A stretch of DNA of 64,000 nucleotides, taken from CAVQLX01 sp963811605. GTDB lineage: Bacteria > Desulfobacterota > Binatia > DP-6. Position 1 is the stretch's first letter. Each line of letters begins with the position of its first letter. Location: the NCBI GenBank assembly GCA_963811605.1, contig CAWESA010000024.1, positions 124,001 to 188,000 on the forward strand, written 5' to 3'. The position numbers were made by a program, and so were the translations under genes. Positions 8,518-16,642 of this stretch are shown in pieces. The notes under the pieces were generated by a model. It was not told the DNA's origin and searched no databases. It saw only the letters and a program-made list of their open reading frames with translations.

Positions 8518-9327
8518 GTGCAGCTCGGCGTCATGCTTCGCAACATGGGTCCCGGCTCGGACCCCGCCACGGTGCTGGCAGCGGCGCGCGCCGCCGACGA
8601 GGTCCCCGGTATCGCCGACGTCTGGGTGACCGACCACATCGCCATCCCGCCCGACGACGCCGAGGGATCGGGCGGCCGCTATCTCGACCCCCTCGCCACG
8701 CTCGCGGTGGTCGCGGGCGCCACGCGACGCGTCGGCCTCGGCACCGCCGTGCTGGTCGTGCCCTATCGCCCGGCCCTGCCGACGGCGAAATGGGTCGCGA
8801 CCATCCAGGAGCTGTCGGGCGGGCGGCTCCGCCTCGGCGTCGGTGTGGGCTGGATGGAGGCGGAGTTTCGCGCGCTCGGCGTCGACCGGCGCCGGCGCGG
8901 CCGCATCACCGACGACACGCTCGCCTTCCTCGACCGCTGCTTTGCCGGCGACGTCGTCGAGGCGAACGGCCAGCCCTTCTACTTTCGCCCCCGCCCGCCC
9001 CGCCCGCCGCTCTTCATCGGCGGCTCGCCCGGCGCCGCCTTTCGCCGTGCGCTGGCGCATGGCGCCGGGTGGATGCCGATGGGGCTCACCCCCGACGTCC
9101 TGCGCGGGCCCGCCGCCGAGCTGCGGGCGGCGGCGGCCGCGGCGGGCGTTGCGGCGCCCCCGATCGCCGTCCTGGGCGCGCTGCCGCGCGCCGATCGGAC
9201 GACGGCGCGCGACGCGCTCGCCGCCTACGCGGACGCCGGCGCGTCGCACGTGGTGCACGCCGAGCGCTACGCCGCCGCGGACGACTTCCGCCGCATCCTC
9301 GACGATCTCGGCCGCATTGCGACCTGA
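8518..9327 (+). CDS. LLM class (luciferase-like) F420/FMN-dependent oxidoreductase
   Basis: A 269-residue TIM-barrel flavin/F420 oxidoreductase. Seen: the MQLGVMLRNMG opening strand, VWVTDHIAIP, VGLGTAVLVVPYRPA, LSGGRLRLGVGVGWMEAEF (hallmark of the F420-dependent LLM subgroup), FIGGSPGAAFRRA and the C-terminal GASHVVHAERY. The GTG at 8518 gives the normal family N-terminus and sits 6 bases after a candidate -10; the ATG at 8533 would cut the first strand. Likely a cytoplasmic oxidoreductase using F420 or FMNH2; substrate unknown. The hairpin at 9333-9365 follows the stop. A second, more distant LLM protein is at 11517-12410. Confidence 0.88.
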   Translation: MQLGVMLRNMGPGSDPATVLAAARAADEVPGIADVWVTDHIAIPPDDAEGSGGRYLDPLATLAVVAGATRRVGLGTAVLVVPYRPALPTAKWVATIQELSGGRLRLGVGVGWMEAEFRALGVDRRRRGRITDDTLAFLDRCFAGDVVEANGQPFYFRPRPPRPPLFIGGSPGAAFRRALAHGAGWMPMGLTPDVLRGPAAELRAAAAAAGVAAPPIAVLGALPRADRTTARDALAAYADAGASHVVHAERYAAADDFRRILDDLGRIAT

Positions 9328-9332
9328 GCCCG

Positions 9333-9365
9333 CCCGTGAGGAGGCCGGCGCGGCGAGCTCACGGG
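9333..9365 (+). terminator. Candidate hairpin terminator
   Basis: Perfect 8-base inverted repeat CCCGTGAG (9333-9340) / CTCACGGG (9358-9365), starting 5 bases after the LLM stop and before the converging patatin gene. There is no T-tract, as is common in very GC-rich genomes. Confidence 0.4.
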
Positions 9366-9434
9366 TGCCTCGCGTTGCGCGCGGTGGAGGCGGCACGTCC
9401 GCCCTTCAACGCGGTGCGCCGCGGCGCGGCGCCT

Positions 9435-10715
9435 TCAACCGGTCCGGCGTGCGCCGGTCGGCTCGCGATCCGGGGGCGAGGTGGACCGCCCGCGTGCGCG
9501 CGGGACGCGAGCCGCGCGCGCGAACTCCTCGATCTCGTCGATGCGCGCACTGGCGTCGCGATGACCGATCTCGACCAGCGCCCGCGTGTAGGCCGAATCG
9601 AAGAGCAGGTAGCTCATCAGGTCGGCGCTCTGGGCATCGGGAGTTCCGAGGCCGTCGAGGACCCATCGCACCACCCGCGGCATCCGGTGCGCGAACCGCT
9701 GCGCGATCATCGCGAGATCCTCCGAGGGGCTCACCACCAGGGGCGTCACCAGGCGCATCGGCTCGGTCACGGGCGCGGCCGTCCGCACCGGCGGCCGGGT
9801 GTCCGGCTCCCCGCCGTAGGCGAGGATCAGGTCGTTCATGCGCCGCAGGTGATCGAGGTCCGCATCGAGATGGTCGAGGAAGATGGCGTTCAGAAAGACG
9901 CCGCAGATCTGAGCCAGCGGCGGCGAGGAGAGGATCGTGTCGGCCGCCCCCGACTCCTCGGCGGTCGCGAGCTCCTCGCGCGTCAGCGTCTCCGCCGCGC
10001 GCTGCGAGCGCACCCCGACCGCGAGCACCCGGCTGGCGCCCAGGCGGATCGCGGGACTGAACGGCGTCACCAGACGCAGCGCGCCATCGCCGAAGTAGAG
10101 GTCGCCGGCCGCCGAGCGCACCCGAACGGGTGGAAAGACCATCGGGATGGCGGCGGACGCCAGCACGTGGTCGAGCGTGATCTCCACCGGCAGGACCACG
10201 CGGCGCGACTTCGACCACACCGGGTGCCCCTCGCGGCCCTGCACGAAGGTGAACGAGCGCCCGGAGTGATAGCTCGTGGCCGACAGCGCGACGGCATAGA
10301 GATGACCCTGGCGGATGCTGTCCGCGATGCCGTCGAGGGGAAGCTTGCTGCGCAGGAACACCCGCAGGGGCGAGGTGTCGAAGAGCGCCTGCGTGACCGT
10401 GTGCCCCAGGAGGCCTGCCAGCACCATGTCCCGCACCAGCCCCGCCGCACCCCAGCCGAGCGAGAAGAGGTCGGTGCGAAAGACGTCCTCCACCCGCAGC
10501 GCCGACCACAGGCTCGCCAGCTGCAGGGTGACGTCGTGGAAGGTCCCGCTGCCACCCGCCACCGCGGCCCCGTTGATCGCTCCGGCCGACGCGCCGGTCA
10601 CGATGGCGAAGGGCGACGGCTGGTCGCGCAGCGCCGGGATCTCACCGATCCGCTTGAGGATACCCGCCTGATAGGCGCCGCGGGCGCCGCCCGCCGTGAG
10701 CACGAGTCCGAGCAT
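9435..10715 (-). CDS. Patatin-like phospholipase
   Basis: A 426-residue protein with an N-terminal patatin domain: oxyanion-hole GGARGAY at about residues 9-15, nucleophile elbow GASAG near 41-45, and the dyad aspartate in FGDGALR (DGA/G) near residue 220. It should hydrolyse acyl esters of phospholipids or other lipids through a Ser-Asp dyad. No signal peptide is seen, so it is probably cytoplasmic or membrane-associated. The last ~40 residues are Arg/Pro-rich and low complexity. The ATG at 10715 has a GGGGGAT site and gives the expected start MLGLVLTAGGARG; a longer start at 10742 adds nine unrelated residues. Converges with the LLM gene. Confidence 0.9.
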   Translation of the reverse strand: MLGLVLTAGGARGAYQAGILKRIGEIPALRDQPSPFAIVTGASAGAINGAAVAGGSGTFHDVTLQLASLWSALRVEDVFRTDLFSLGWGAAGLVRDMVLAGLLGHTVTQALFDTSPLRVFLRSKLPLDGIADSIRQGHLYAVALSATSYHSGRSFTFVQGREGHPVWSKSRRVVLPVEITLDHVLASAAIPMVFPPVRVRSAAGDLYFGDGALRLVTPFSPAIRLGASRVLAVGVRSQRAAETLTREELATAEESGAADTILSSPPLAQICGVFLNAIFLDHLDADLDHLRRMNDLILAYGGEPDTRPPVRTAAPVTEPMRLVTPLVVSPSEDLAMIAQRFAHRMPRVVRWVLDGLGTPDAQSADLMSYLLFDSAYTRALVEIGHRDASARIDEIEEFARAARVPRARGRSTSPPDREPTGARRTG

Positions 10716-10852
10716 CTGGAGATCCCCCCGCCGGGGGAGCAACCGCGATGCCAGCCCGCCGCGACGGCCACACGCCGTGCAAACGCCCGTTTGCCACCCC
10801 GCTGCTCGCGATCGCGGCAGCGCCTGGGCAGGGAATGCGCAGCGGCCCCGGC

Positions 10853-11413
10853 CTACTTGCCGGCCAGGAGCGCCCGCTTGAGCGAGCCGTCGACCGGCGA
10901 CGAGCCGATCCAGGCGGCGAACAGGGCATCGGCGAAGTCCTTGCCCTCGACCGTGCCCACCGTCCTGCCCTTCGCCGCGACCACGGTGCCCTGCCCCGGA
11001 AGGTAGGTGAGAGTGATCACCTCACCCTGGTCGGCGCTGGGGAACATGGCCTTCAGGCGATCGACGCGGTCCTTCAGCGCGGCGGCGTTGCCGCCGGCGT
11101 TGGCGTAGACCGCGTCGGCGACGGCGTCGCCCATCTCGCCGGCCGAGACCGAGCGCAGCATGTGCAGGTCGGCACGGCGGGCGGAGTCGGCGCCCAGGAT
11201 GGCCGCGGCGTCCGTGCTCGGCTGCTCCAGGTAGAGGCCCATGGCGTAGACCTTGAAGAAGTAGCGCGTGCGGATGCCGGCGCCGTTGAGCGTCAAGGTC
11301 TTCCCCCCGGCCTCGATGGTGGCGGGGAAATTCACGCCTCCCACCTCGAGGGCTCCGGCGATGGCAGGCAGCAGGGTCAGGACGGCGGCACAGGCGACGG
11401 CGCGACGGCTCAT
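10853..11413 (-). CDS. Secreted chalcone isomerase-like protein
   Basis: A 186-residue protein: signal peptide of about 21 residues ending AGA, then a chalcone-isomerase-like (CHI) fold with the characteristic start LEVGGVNFPATI, the strand GAGIRTRYFFKVYAMGLYL and GEVITLTYLPGQGTVV. Bacterial members are exported proteins of unknown function and most lack isomerase activity; a periplasmic lipid- or fatty-acid-binding role is suggested for relatives. The ATG at 11413 has a GGGAGGT site. It is divergent from the LLM gene at 11517, with no convincing shared promoter seen. Confidence 0.88.
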   Translation of the reverse strand: MSRRAVACAAVLTLLPAIAGALEVGGVNFPATIEAGGKTLTLNGAGIRTRYFFKVYAMGLYLEQPSTDAAAILGADSARRADLHMLRSVSAGEMGDAVADAVYANAGGNAAALKDRVDRLKAMFPSADQGEVITLTYLPGQGTVVAAKGRTVGTVEGKDFADALFAAWIGSSPVDGSLKRALLAGK

Positions 11414-11516
11414 GGCGGCACCTCCCTCTGGAGGGCCGTCTACCAGCCGGACCGGCGCGGCGGCAACGCGGGCCGCGGCGGTGGCATCGAGCGGCGGAGC
11501 GTGCCACACCCGGCGC

Positions 11517-12410
11517 ATGGCCACTCTCGACATGGGACGCGTCGGCGTCTGGACCTTCGCCCTCGAGCTGCAGCCCGCCGCCAGGGCCCAGGAGGCGGTC
11601 GCCGAGCTCGAATCGCTCGGCTACCCGGCGCTGTGGATCCCGGAGGCCATGGGACGCGAGGCCCTGACGCACGCCGGCCTGCTGCTTGCGGGTTCGCGAC
11701 GGATCATCGTCGCGACCGGCATCGCCAACGTGTGGGGACGCGACGCGATGACGATGGCGGCCGGCCAGAAGACCCTCGACGAAGCATACCCGGGCCGCTT
11801 CGTGCTCGGCATCGGCGTGAGCCACGCGCCGCTGGTCGAGGGCATGCGCGGGCACCGCTACGACAAGCCGCTCTCCTTCATGCGTCGCTATCTCGACGCC
11901 ATGGACGTCGCGCCCTTCCTGGCGGCGCAACCGTCGCAGGCCGGGCGGCGCGTGATCGGCGCGCTGGCTCCGAAGATGCTCGCGCTGGCGGCACGGCGCA
12001 CCGACGGCGCCCATCCCTACTTCGTGCCGCCGGAGCACACCGCCCGCGCGCGCGAGACGCTCGGGACCGGGCCGCTGCTGGCGCCCGAGCAGGCCGTGGT
12101 GCTCGAGACCGATCCGTCGATCGCCCGCACCATCGCCCGCGCGCACATGACCATGTACCTGGGCCTCCCGAACTACACGAACAATCTCCGCTCCCTCGGC
12201 TTCGGCGACGACGACCTGCGCGACGGCGGCAGCGACCGCCTGGTCGACGCCATCGTGGCGTGGGGAGACATCGACGCCATTCTCGCCCGCGTGCGCGCAC
12301 ACCACGACGCCGGCGCCGATCACGTCTGCATCCAGGTGCTGGCGGCCGATCCCCGGGCGCTCCCCCTGCCCGAATGGCGGCGGCTCGCCCCGGCGCTGCT
12401 GGCGCGCTGA
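11517..12410 (+). CDS. LLM class F420-dependent oxidoreductase (TIGR03620-like)
   Basis: A 297-residue luciferase-like TIM-barrel protein. GRVGVWTFALE, LGYPALWIPEAMGRE, IIVATGIANVWGRDAMTMAA and RFVLGIGVSHAPLVEGMRG match the TIGR03620 F420-dependent subgroup. It probably transfers hydride to or from F420 on an unknown substrate. The gene looks complete. Directly after its stop, with no intergenic space, comes the middle of a sugar-transporter reading frame (12430-13095), which suggests a deletion joint or assembly join here. No Shine-Dalgarno site and no clear -10 were found. Confidence 0.87.
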   Translation: MATLDMGRVGVWTFALELQPAARAQEAVAELESLGYPALWIPEAMGREALTHAGLLLAGSRRIIVATGIANVWGRDAMTMAAGQKTLDEAYPGRFVLGIGVSHAPLVEGMRGHRYDKPLSFMRRYLDAMDVAPFLAAQPSQAGRRVIGALAPKMLALAARRTDGAHPYFVPPEHTARARETLGTGPLLAPEQAVVLETDPSIARTIARAHMTMYLGLPNYTNNLRSLGFGDDDLRDGGSDRLVDAIVAWGDIDAILARVRAHHDAGADHVCIQVLAADPRALPLPEWRRLAPALLAR

Positions 12411-12429
12411 TCGTCGCTGCGGCGCCAGC

Positions 12430-13095
12430 GAGGGTCCGGGGACCTGGGGCGAGCTCCTCCAGCGCACGCTGCGTCCGGCGCTCGTCGTCGGCATCGGGCT
12501 CGCCGTCTTCCAGCAGGTGACCGGCATCAACGCCGTCATCTACTACGCGCCGCAGATCTTCCGCGCCGCCGGCTTCACCTCCGATCTGACGTCGCTCGCG
12601 GCGACCACCAGCATCGGCGTGATCAACGTGCTCGCCACCTTCATCGCCATCGGTCTCGTCGATCGGGCAGGCCGCAAGCCGCTGCTCATCGCCGGCGTGC
12701 TCGGCATGGTCCTGACGCTCGCCGTGCTCGGGATCGCCTTCCAGACCGACACGGGAGATCCGGGCAGCCAGCGCCTGGGCCTCATCACCGTCGTCTGCCT
12801 GGCGGCCTACATCGTCTTCTTCGCGTTCTCGCTCGGCCCGATCGTCTGGCTGATGATCTCGGAGATCTACCCGCTGCGGAACCGCGCCCAGGCCGTCGCG
12901 GTCTCCACCGCCGCCAACTGGGGGGCGAACTTCCTCGTCAGCCTGAGCTTCCCGATCATGACCACCCGGCTCGGCGCGGCGCCGACCTTCTTCACCTACG
13001 CGGCGTCCGGCGTACCGACCCTGCTCTTCGTGATCGCATGCGTCTTGGAGACGAAGGGCAAGACGCTGGAAGCGATCGGCCAGCTCTGGCGCTGA
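12430..13095 (+). pseudogene. N-terminally truncated MFS sugar porter
   Basis: The open frame encodes only the second half of a sugar porter family MFS transporter: RPALVVGIGLAVFQQ, then TGINAVIYYAPQIF (the conserved TM7 signature), LVDRAGRKPLL (second RAGRK loop), a helix ending IVFFAFSLGPIVWLM, and SEIYPLRNRAQAVAV (PETKG/PESPR-type region after TM10). A full protein has about 450 residues and 12 helices; about 220 residues and six helices remain. There is no start codon before the homology begins; the first possible one, GTG at 12517, would cut TM7. The missing half is not elsewhere in the window. It is a remnant or an assembly chimera. Confidence 0.85.
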
Positions 13096-13224
13096 CGGCG
13101 ACGGCGGGACGGCGGCGAGGATGGGCGGCCCCGGACGGGAACCCGCGGGCCGCGTTCGTGCGCCGACGGCGCCCTCGTCCTGGCGCTCCAGCTCGGCATC
13201 CCGTTTTCCCTCCGGGCCCCGGCG

Positions 13225-13254
13225 TTGCCCCGTGCGGCGCGCGGGGTCTATAGC
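13225..13254 (+). promoter_or_regulatory. Candidate promoter of the PAS-GGDEF gene
   Basis: TTGCCC (13225-13230), 18 bases, TATAGC (13249-13254), 10 bases to the ATG at 13265. The predicted 5' leader is only a few bases and the gene has no Shine-Dalgarno site. Confidence 0.42.
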
Positions 13255-13264
13255 CTAGCGGCGC

Positions 13265-14755
13265 ATGGCATCCGAGACGCCGCCAGCCGACGCGCTCGTC
13301 GAGGTCGAGCGCCTGCGCGCCGAGATCACCGTCCTGCGGGAGGCGGTGCGGAGCCTGTCGGCCACCGTGGCGGAGCAGCGCGACCTGCTGTCGAACCTGA
13401 ACAGCATCGTCCTGCGCTGGGATCCGGAAGGTCGCATCCTCTATCTCAACGAGTACGGCCAGGACTTCTTCGGCTACACGCTGGGCGAGCTGCTCGGCCG
13501 CTCGGTGGTCGGAACGATCGTGCCGCAGGCCGAGACCAGCGGACGGGATCTCGCACGCCTCATGCACGACGTGCTGCGCAACCCCGGCCACTACCTCTCG
13601 AACGAGAACGAGAACATGCGCCGCGACGGTGAGCACGTGTGGATCACCTGGCGCAACCGGCCGGTGCTCGACGAGTCGGGAGGGCTGCGCGAGATCGTTT
13701 CCACGGGCATCGACACGACCGAGCGCAAGCGCACCGAGGACGCGCTTCGGGAGAGCGAGCGCCGCTACCGGGTGCTGTTCCAGTCCACCCCGGTGGCGTT
13801 GATCGAGGGCGACGCGTCCGCGCTGCGCACGCACCTCGACGACGCGCTCGCGGCCGGGCGCGACGTGGACGAGATCGCCGGCGATCCCGACGCGCTCGCC
13901 CGCTGCCTCGGGATGATCCGCACCACGGACTGGAACGCGGCCCTGGTCGACCTCCTGGAGGCACGCGACGACCAGGCGTTCGACGCCGTCCGCGTGCTGG
14001 CCGAGGCCGTGGGCCTGGGGCGCGCGGGCCCGGAGATCTTGCGGGCCGTGGCGGCGGGCCGGGTGGCGTCGCTGGAGCGCGAGACCTCCCTGCACACGCT
14101 GCGCGGCAACCGGCGCGCGGTCGCGGTGAAGGCGACGATCATCCCGGGCCACGAGGAGAGTCTCTCCCGCATCTTGCTCGCCGTGGTCGACATCACCGCC
14201 CGCAAGCAGGCCGAGGAAGCGCTGCGCGCGAGTGCCGAGACCTTCCAGTTCCTCGCCATCCACGACAGCCTGACGGGCCTCTACAACACGCGCCACCTGT
14301 ACGAGGCGCTGGAGCGGCTGGTGGAGGAGTCGCAGGCGTCGGGGGCGCGGTTCTCCGTCGTCTTCATGGACCTCGATCGCTTCAAGCGGGTGGTGGACCA
14401 CTACGGACATCTGAACGGCAGCCGCGTCATCCAGGAGGTCGCGTCGACCATCCGCGGCGCGCTGCCCGAAGGCGCATTCGCGGTCGCGTACGCCGGTGAC
14501 GAGTTCGTCGTCGTCCTGCCCGGCTTCGGCAAGGATGCGGCCATCGCGACGGCCGAGACGATTCGTACCCGGGTCGCGCACACCATCTATCTCGCCGCCG
14601 CCGGACAGACCGTCTCGCTCACCATGAGCCTCGGCGTGGCGACGTTTCCCGACGACGGCGCCGCCGTCGAGACGCTCCTCGGCGCCGCCGATCGGGCGCT
14701 CTTCGCCATCAAGACCGCGGGCCGGAACGCCGTCGGCCACGCGGCCACCGGGTAG
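13265..14755 (+). CDS. PAS domain-containing diguanylate cyclase (AGDEF variant)
   Basis: A 496-residue signalling protein without membrane segments. Order: a coiled coil (about 8-40), a PAS domain with PAC (about 42-155, ending STGIDTTERKR), a second PAS-like region (about 165-315) carrying an alpha-helical stretch and ending VVDITARKQAEE, and a GGDEF domain (about 330-490). The active-site motif is A410-GDEF, a variant that several active cyclases carry; the preceding DLDRFKRVVDHYGH is standard. No RxxD inhibitory site is visible where expected, so product inhibition may be missing. It presumably makes cyclic di-GMP from GTP in response to a small-molecule or redox signal. No EAL domain or c-di-GMP receptor is in the window. 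Confidence 0.9.
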   Translation: MASETPPADALVEVERLRAEITVLREAVRSLSATVAEQRDLLSNLNSIVLRWDPEGRILYLNEYGQDFFGYTLGELLGRSVVGTIVPQAETSGRDLARLMHDVLRNPGHYLSNENENMRRDGEHVWITWRNRPVLDESGGLREIVSTGIDTTERKRTEDALRESERRYRVLFQSTPVALIEGDASALRTHLDDALAAGRDVDEIAGDPDALARCLGMIRTTDWNAALVDLLEARDDQAFDAVRVLAEAVGLGRAGPEILRAVAAGRVASLERETSLHTLRGNRRAVAVKATIIPGHEESLSRILLAVVDITARKQAEEALRASAETFQFLAIHDSLTGLYNTRHLYEALERLVEESQASGARFSVVFMDLDRFKRVVDHYGHLNGSRVIQEVASTIRGALPEGAFAVAYAGDEFVVVLPGFGKDAAIATAETIRTRVAHTIYLAAAGQTVSLTMSLGVATFPDDGAAVETLLGAADRALFAIKTAGRNAVGHAATG

Positions 14756-14818
14756 CTTCCCAACCGGCCGCGACGGTGCTACGAGCGGAGTCGTCCGCTC
14801 CTGTTCTCCGGAGGTGGC

Positions 14819-15373
14819 GTGTCGAAACCGTCCAGCGCCCTGGAGCCGCGGGTGCGACGACTCGTCGCGGCGCACCTGGGTGTGGATCCCGGCTCGCTGG
14901 CTGCGGACACGGAGCTGCGGCTCGACGCGGGCGTGCTGCGCGGCGTCGCCCGCGCCCTCGAGCGTTCGTTTGCCGTGGCGCTCGACGAGCCCCAGCTCGC
15001 GCGGCTGCGCTCGTGCCGCGAATTCTCCGTGCTGGTCGCCCGCCGCGTCGCCGAGCGCGACTGGGCGCCGATCGCGACGCCGCCGTCCGTCTGGGTGCGG
15101 GTCGTTCCGGCCGACCCGGCGTGTCCACCGCTCGAACGTCTCGTCGAGCTGACGCCGTACATGGTGCAGACCATCGTCGAGGACGCGCGCGGACCCGGTC
15201 GCACGCAACGCCTCGAGGTGCTCGTCGGTCCCGGCCAGCCGGCGCAGTCCGCCACCCAGGTGGAGCACCTCGTCGCCGCGGCACGTGCGGTGGGGTTGCC
15301 GGTGCACGTCGCGGGCGCGATCGCGAGAGCGGCACAGCAGCCACGGGGGAGACGGCGCAAGCCGCCCTCGTGA
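14819..15373 (+). CDS. Hypothetical protein with an acyl-carrier-protein-like N-terminus
   Basis: 184 residues, GTG start with a GGAGGTG site. The first ~80 residues follow the helical pattern of acyl carrier proteins (VRRLVAAHLGVDPGSLAADTELRLD, then ALERSFAVALDEPQLARL), but the position of the phosphopantetheine serine (DSL) reads DAGVL, so it could not carry a 4'-phosphopantetheine arm. The second half has no family I recognise. It is followed 45 bases later by the coiled-coil/RelE-like gene, which seems to have its own promoter. The ACP relationship is a pattern judgement and could be chance. Confidence 0.6.
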   Translation: MSKPSSALEPRVRRLVAAHLGVDPGSLAADTELRLDAGVLRGVARALERSFAVALDEPQLARLRSCREFSVLVARRVAERDWAPIATPPSVWVRVVPADPACPPLERLVELTPYMVQTIVEDARGPGRTQRLEVLVGPGQPAQSATQVEHLVAAARAVGLPVHVAGAIARAAQQPRGRRRKPPS

Positions 15374-15382
15374 TGCCACCTT

Positions 15383-15411
15383 CTGGCGCGAGCGGCACGG
15401 ACGACTACAAT
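15383..15411 (+). promoter_or_regulatory. Candidate leaderless promoter of the coiled-coil/RelE-like gene
   Basis: TACAAT at 15406-15411 matches the -10 consensus at five of six positions and ends 7 bases before the GTG at 15419. The -35 region (CTGGCG at 15383-15388) is poor. Confidence 0.42.
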
Positions 15412-15418
15412 CGCCGCC

Positions 15419-16642
15419 GTGATCCTGCTCGCGCCCCTCGACCCGGACCAGCGCGCCACCTTCCTCGTCGTGGCGCTCGGCCCGAAGCCGCTGCGCAAGC
15501 TCGTCGGCCGCCTCGGCACGGCCCCGACCGGCACGCGTCTCGAATCGATGTCGGTCTGGGACCTGGCCTGGAGCCTGGTGGACTACTACCAGGACGACGC
15601 GGAGGTCTCCCGCGCGGTGGACAAGACGCTCCGCAAGGAGCTCGCCGAGTCGCCGCTCCTGGCGGCGGTCCGGGCGGCGGGCGGCGCCGATGCGGTGGCC
15701 ACGCTCGTGCTTGCGGCGCGCGATCCCCTGCGCGACCTGGCGTGGGCGCTGCTCCTGGCGGAGGACTCGCAGGCCGGCGCCCGCGCCGCCGAGGCGGTGC
15801 AGGCGATCGTGCAGGAATTCGACGACGCCGACGCCCGCACCAAGGCCCAGGAGGAAGCGGCGGCGGCAGCCGCCCCGCCGGCGGACGAGCAGCCCCAGGA
15901 GAACGAGGCCGAACGGGTCGCGCGCACCATGGAGCGCGAGGCCACGCGGGCACAGCGCGCGCGCGAGCGCGCGCTCAAGCGGGTCGACACCATGAAGGAC
16001 CGCCTGCTCGAGCTCGAGACCGCCGTCGCCACCGCGCGGCGGGAGCTGCGGGGTGCGGAGGACGCTCGCGAGCGTCTCGAGGCGGAGCGGGATCGCCTGC
16101 TCCGCGAGCGCGACGTGCTGCGCGGCCAGCTCCAGGAGGGCACCGCGGGCGAGGTCCAGCGGCTCGCCGCGGAGCTCGACGCCGCCAGCCGGCGGGAACG
16201 CAACCTGGAGGCCGAGCTCGACGAGCTGCGCGAGTCCGAGTCGGCCCTGTCCGCGCACGTACGCACCCTCACCGCGGAGCGTCCGGCCCGGGCCGCCGGC
16301 GGCGGCGACGAGGACGGCGACCGCGCCGCGGCCTCGACCGCGATCTGGAGCCTTCCCGTCTTCAGCGACGAGTTCTACGAATCGATCCGCCGCTGGGACC
16401 GGAAGATCGTGCGCAACGCCTTCGAGAAGATCTACCGGCTGAGCGAGGACTGGCGGCACCCGAGCCTGCGCGCCATCCCCCTCGAGGGTCTGCCGGGCTG
16501 CTACCGCATCCGCGTCGCCACCGACGTCCGCCTGATCTACCGGCCGCTCGATCAGAATCGCGTCGAGATCATGTCGCTCATCGACCGCGAGGACCTGCAG
16601 CGCTACATCCGCCAGGCGAAGACGCGCTACGGCACCTCGTAG
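15419..16642 (+). CDS. Coiled-coil protein with a C-terminal RelE/ParE-like domain
   Basis: A 407-residue cytoplasmic protein. Residues 1-130 are helical with no recognised family; about 135-290 is a long, charged coiled coil with an Ala/Pro break near 150; the last ~100 residues look like a RelE/ParE toxin fold: FYESIRRWDRKIVRNAFEKI, GLPGCYRIRVATDVRLIYR, and VEIMSLIDREDLQRYI. RelE-family toxins are normally ~90 residues and sit beside an antitoxin; here the domain is fused to a large coiled coil and no antitoxin-like gene is adjacent. It may be a self-restrained or domesticated RNase or a ribosome-interacting regulator (inference). The GTG start is 7 bases after TACAAT. The 3' end overlaps recD by 16 bases, tail to tail. 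Confidence 0.72.
   Translation: MILLAPLDPDQRATFLVVALGPKPLRKLVGRLGTAPTGTRLESMSVWDLAWSLVDYYQDDAEVSRAVDKTLRKELAESPLLAAVRAAGGADAVATLVLAARDPLRDLAWALLLAEDSQAGARAAEAVQAIVQEFDDADARTKAQEEAAAAAAPPADEQPQENEAERVARTMEREATRAQRARERALKRVDTMKDRLLELETAVATARRELRGAEDARERLEAERDRLLRERDVLRGQLQEGTAGEVQRLAAELDAASRRERNLEAELDELRESESALSAHVRTLTAERPARAAGGGDEDGDRAAASTAIWSLPVFSDEFYESIRRWDRKIVRNAFEKIYRLSEDWRHPSLRAIPLEGLPGCYRIRVATDVRLIYRPLDQNRVEIMSLIDREDLQRYIRQAKTRYGTS

Noticed and set aside
15419..16642. A classic toxin-antitoxin pair
   Set aside because: No small antitoxin gene lies upstream or downstream and the RelE-like domain is part of a large protein.
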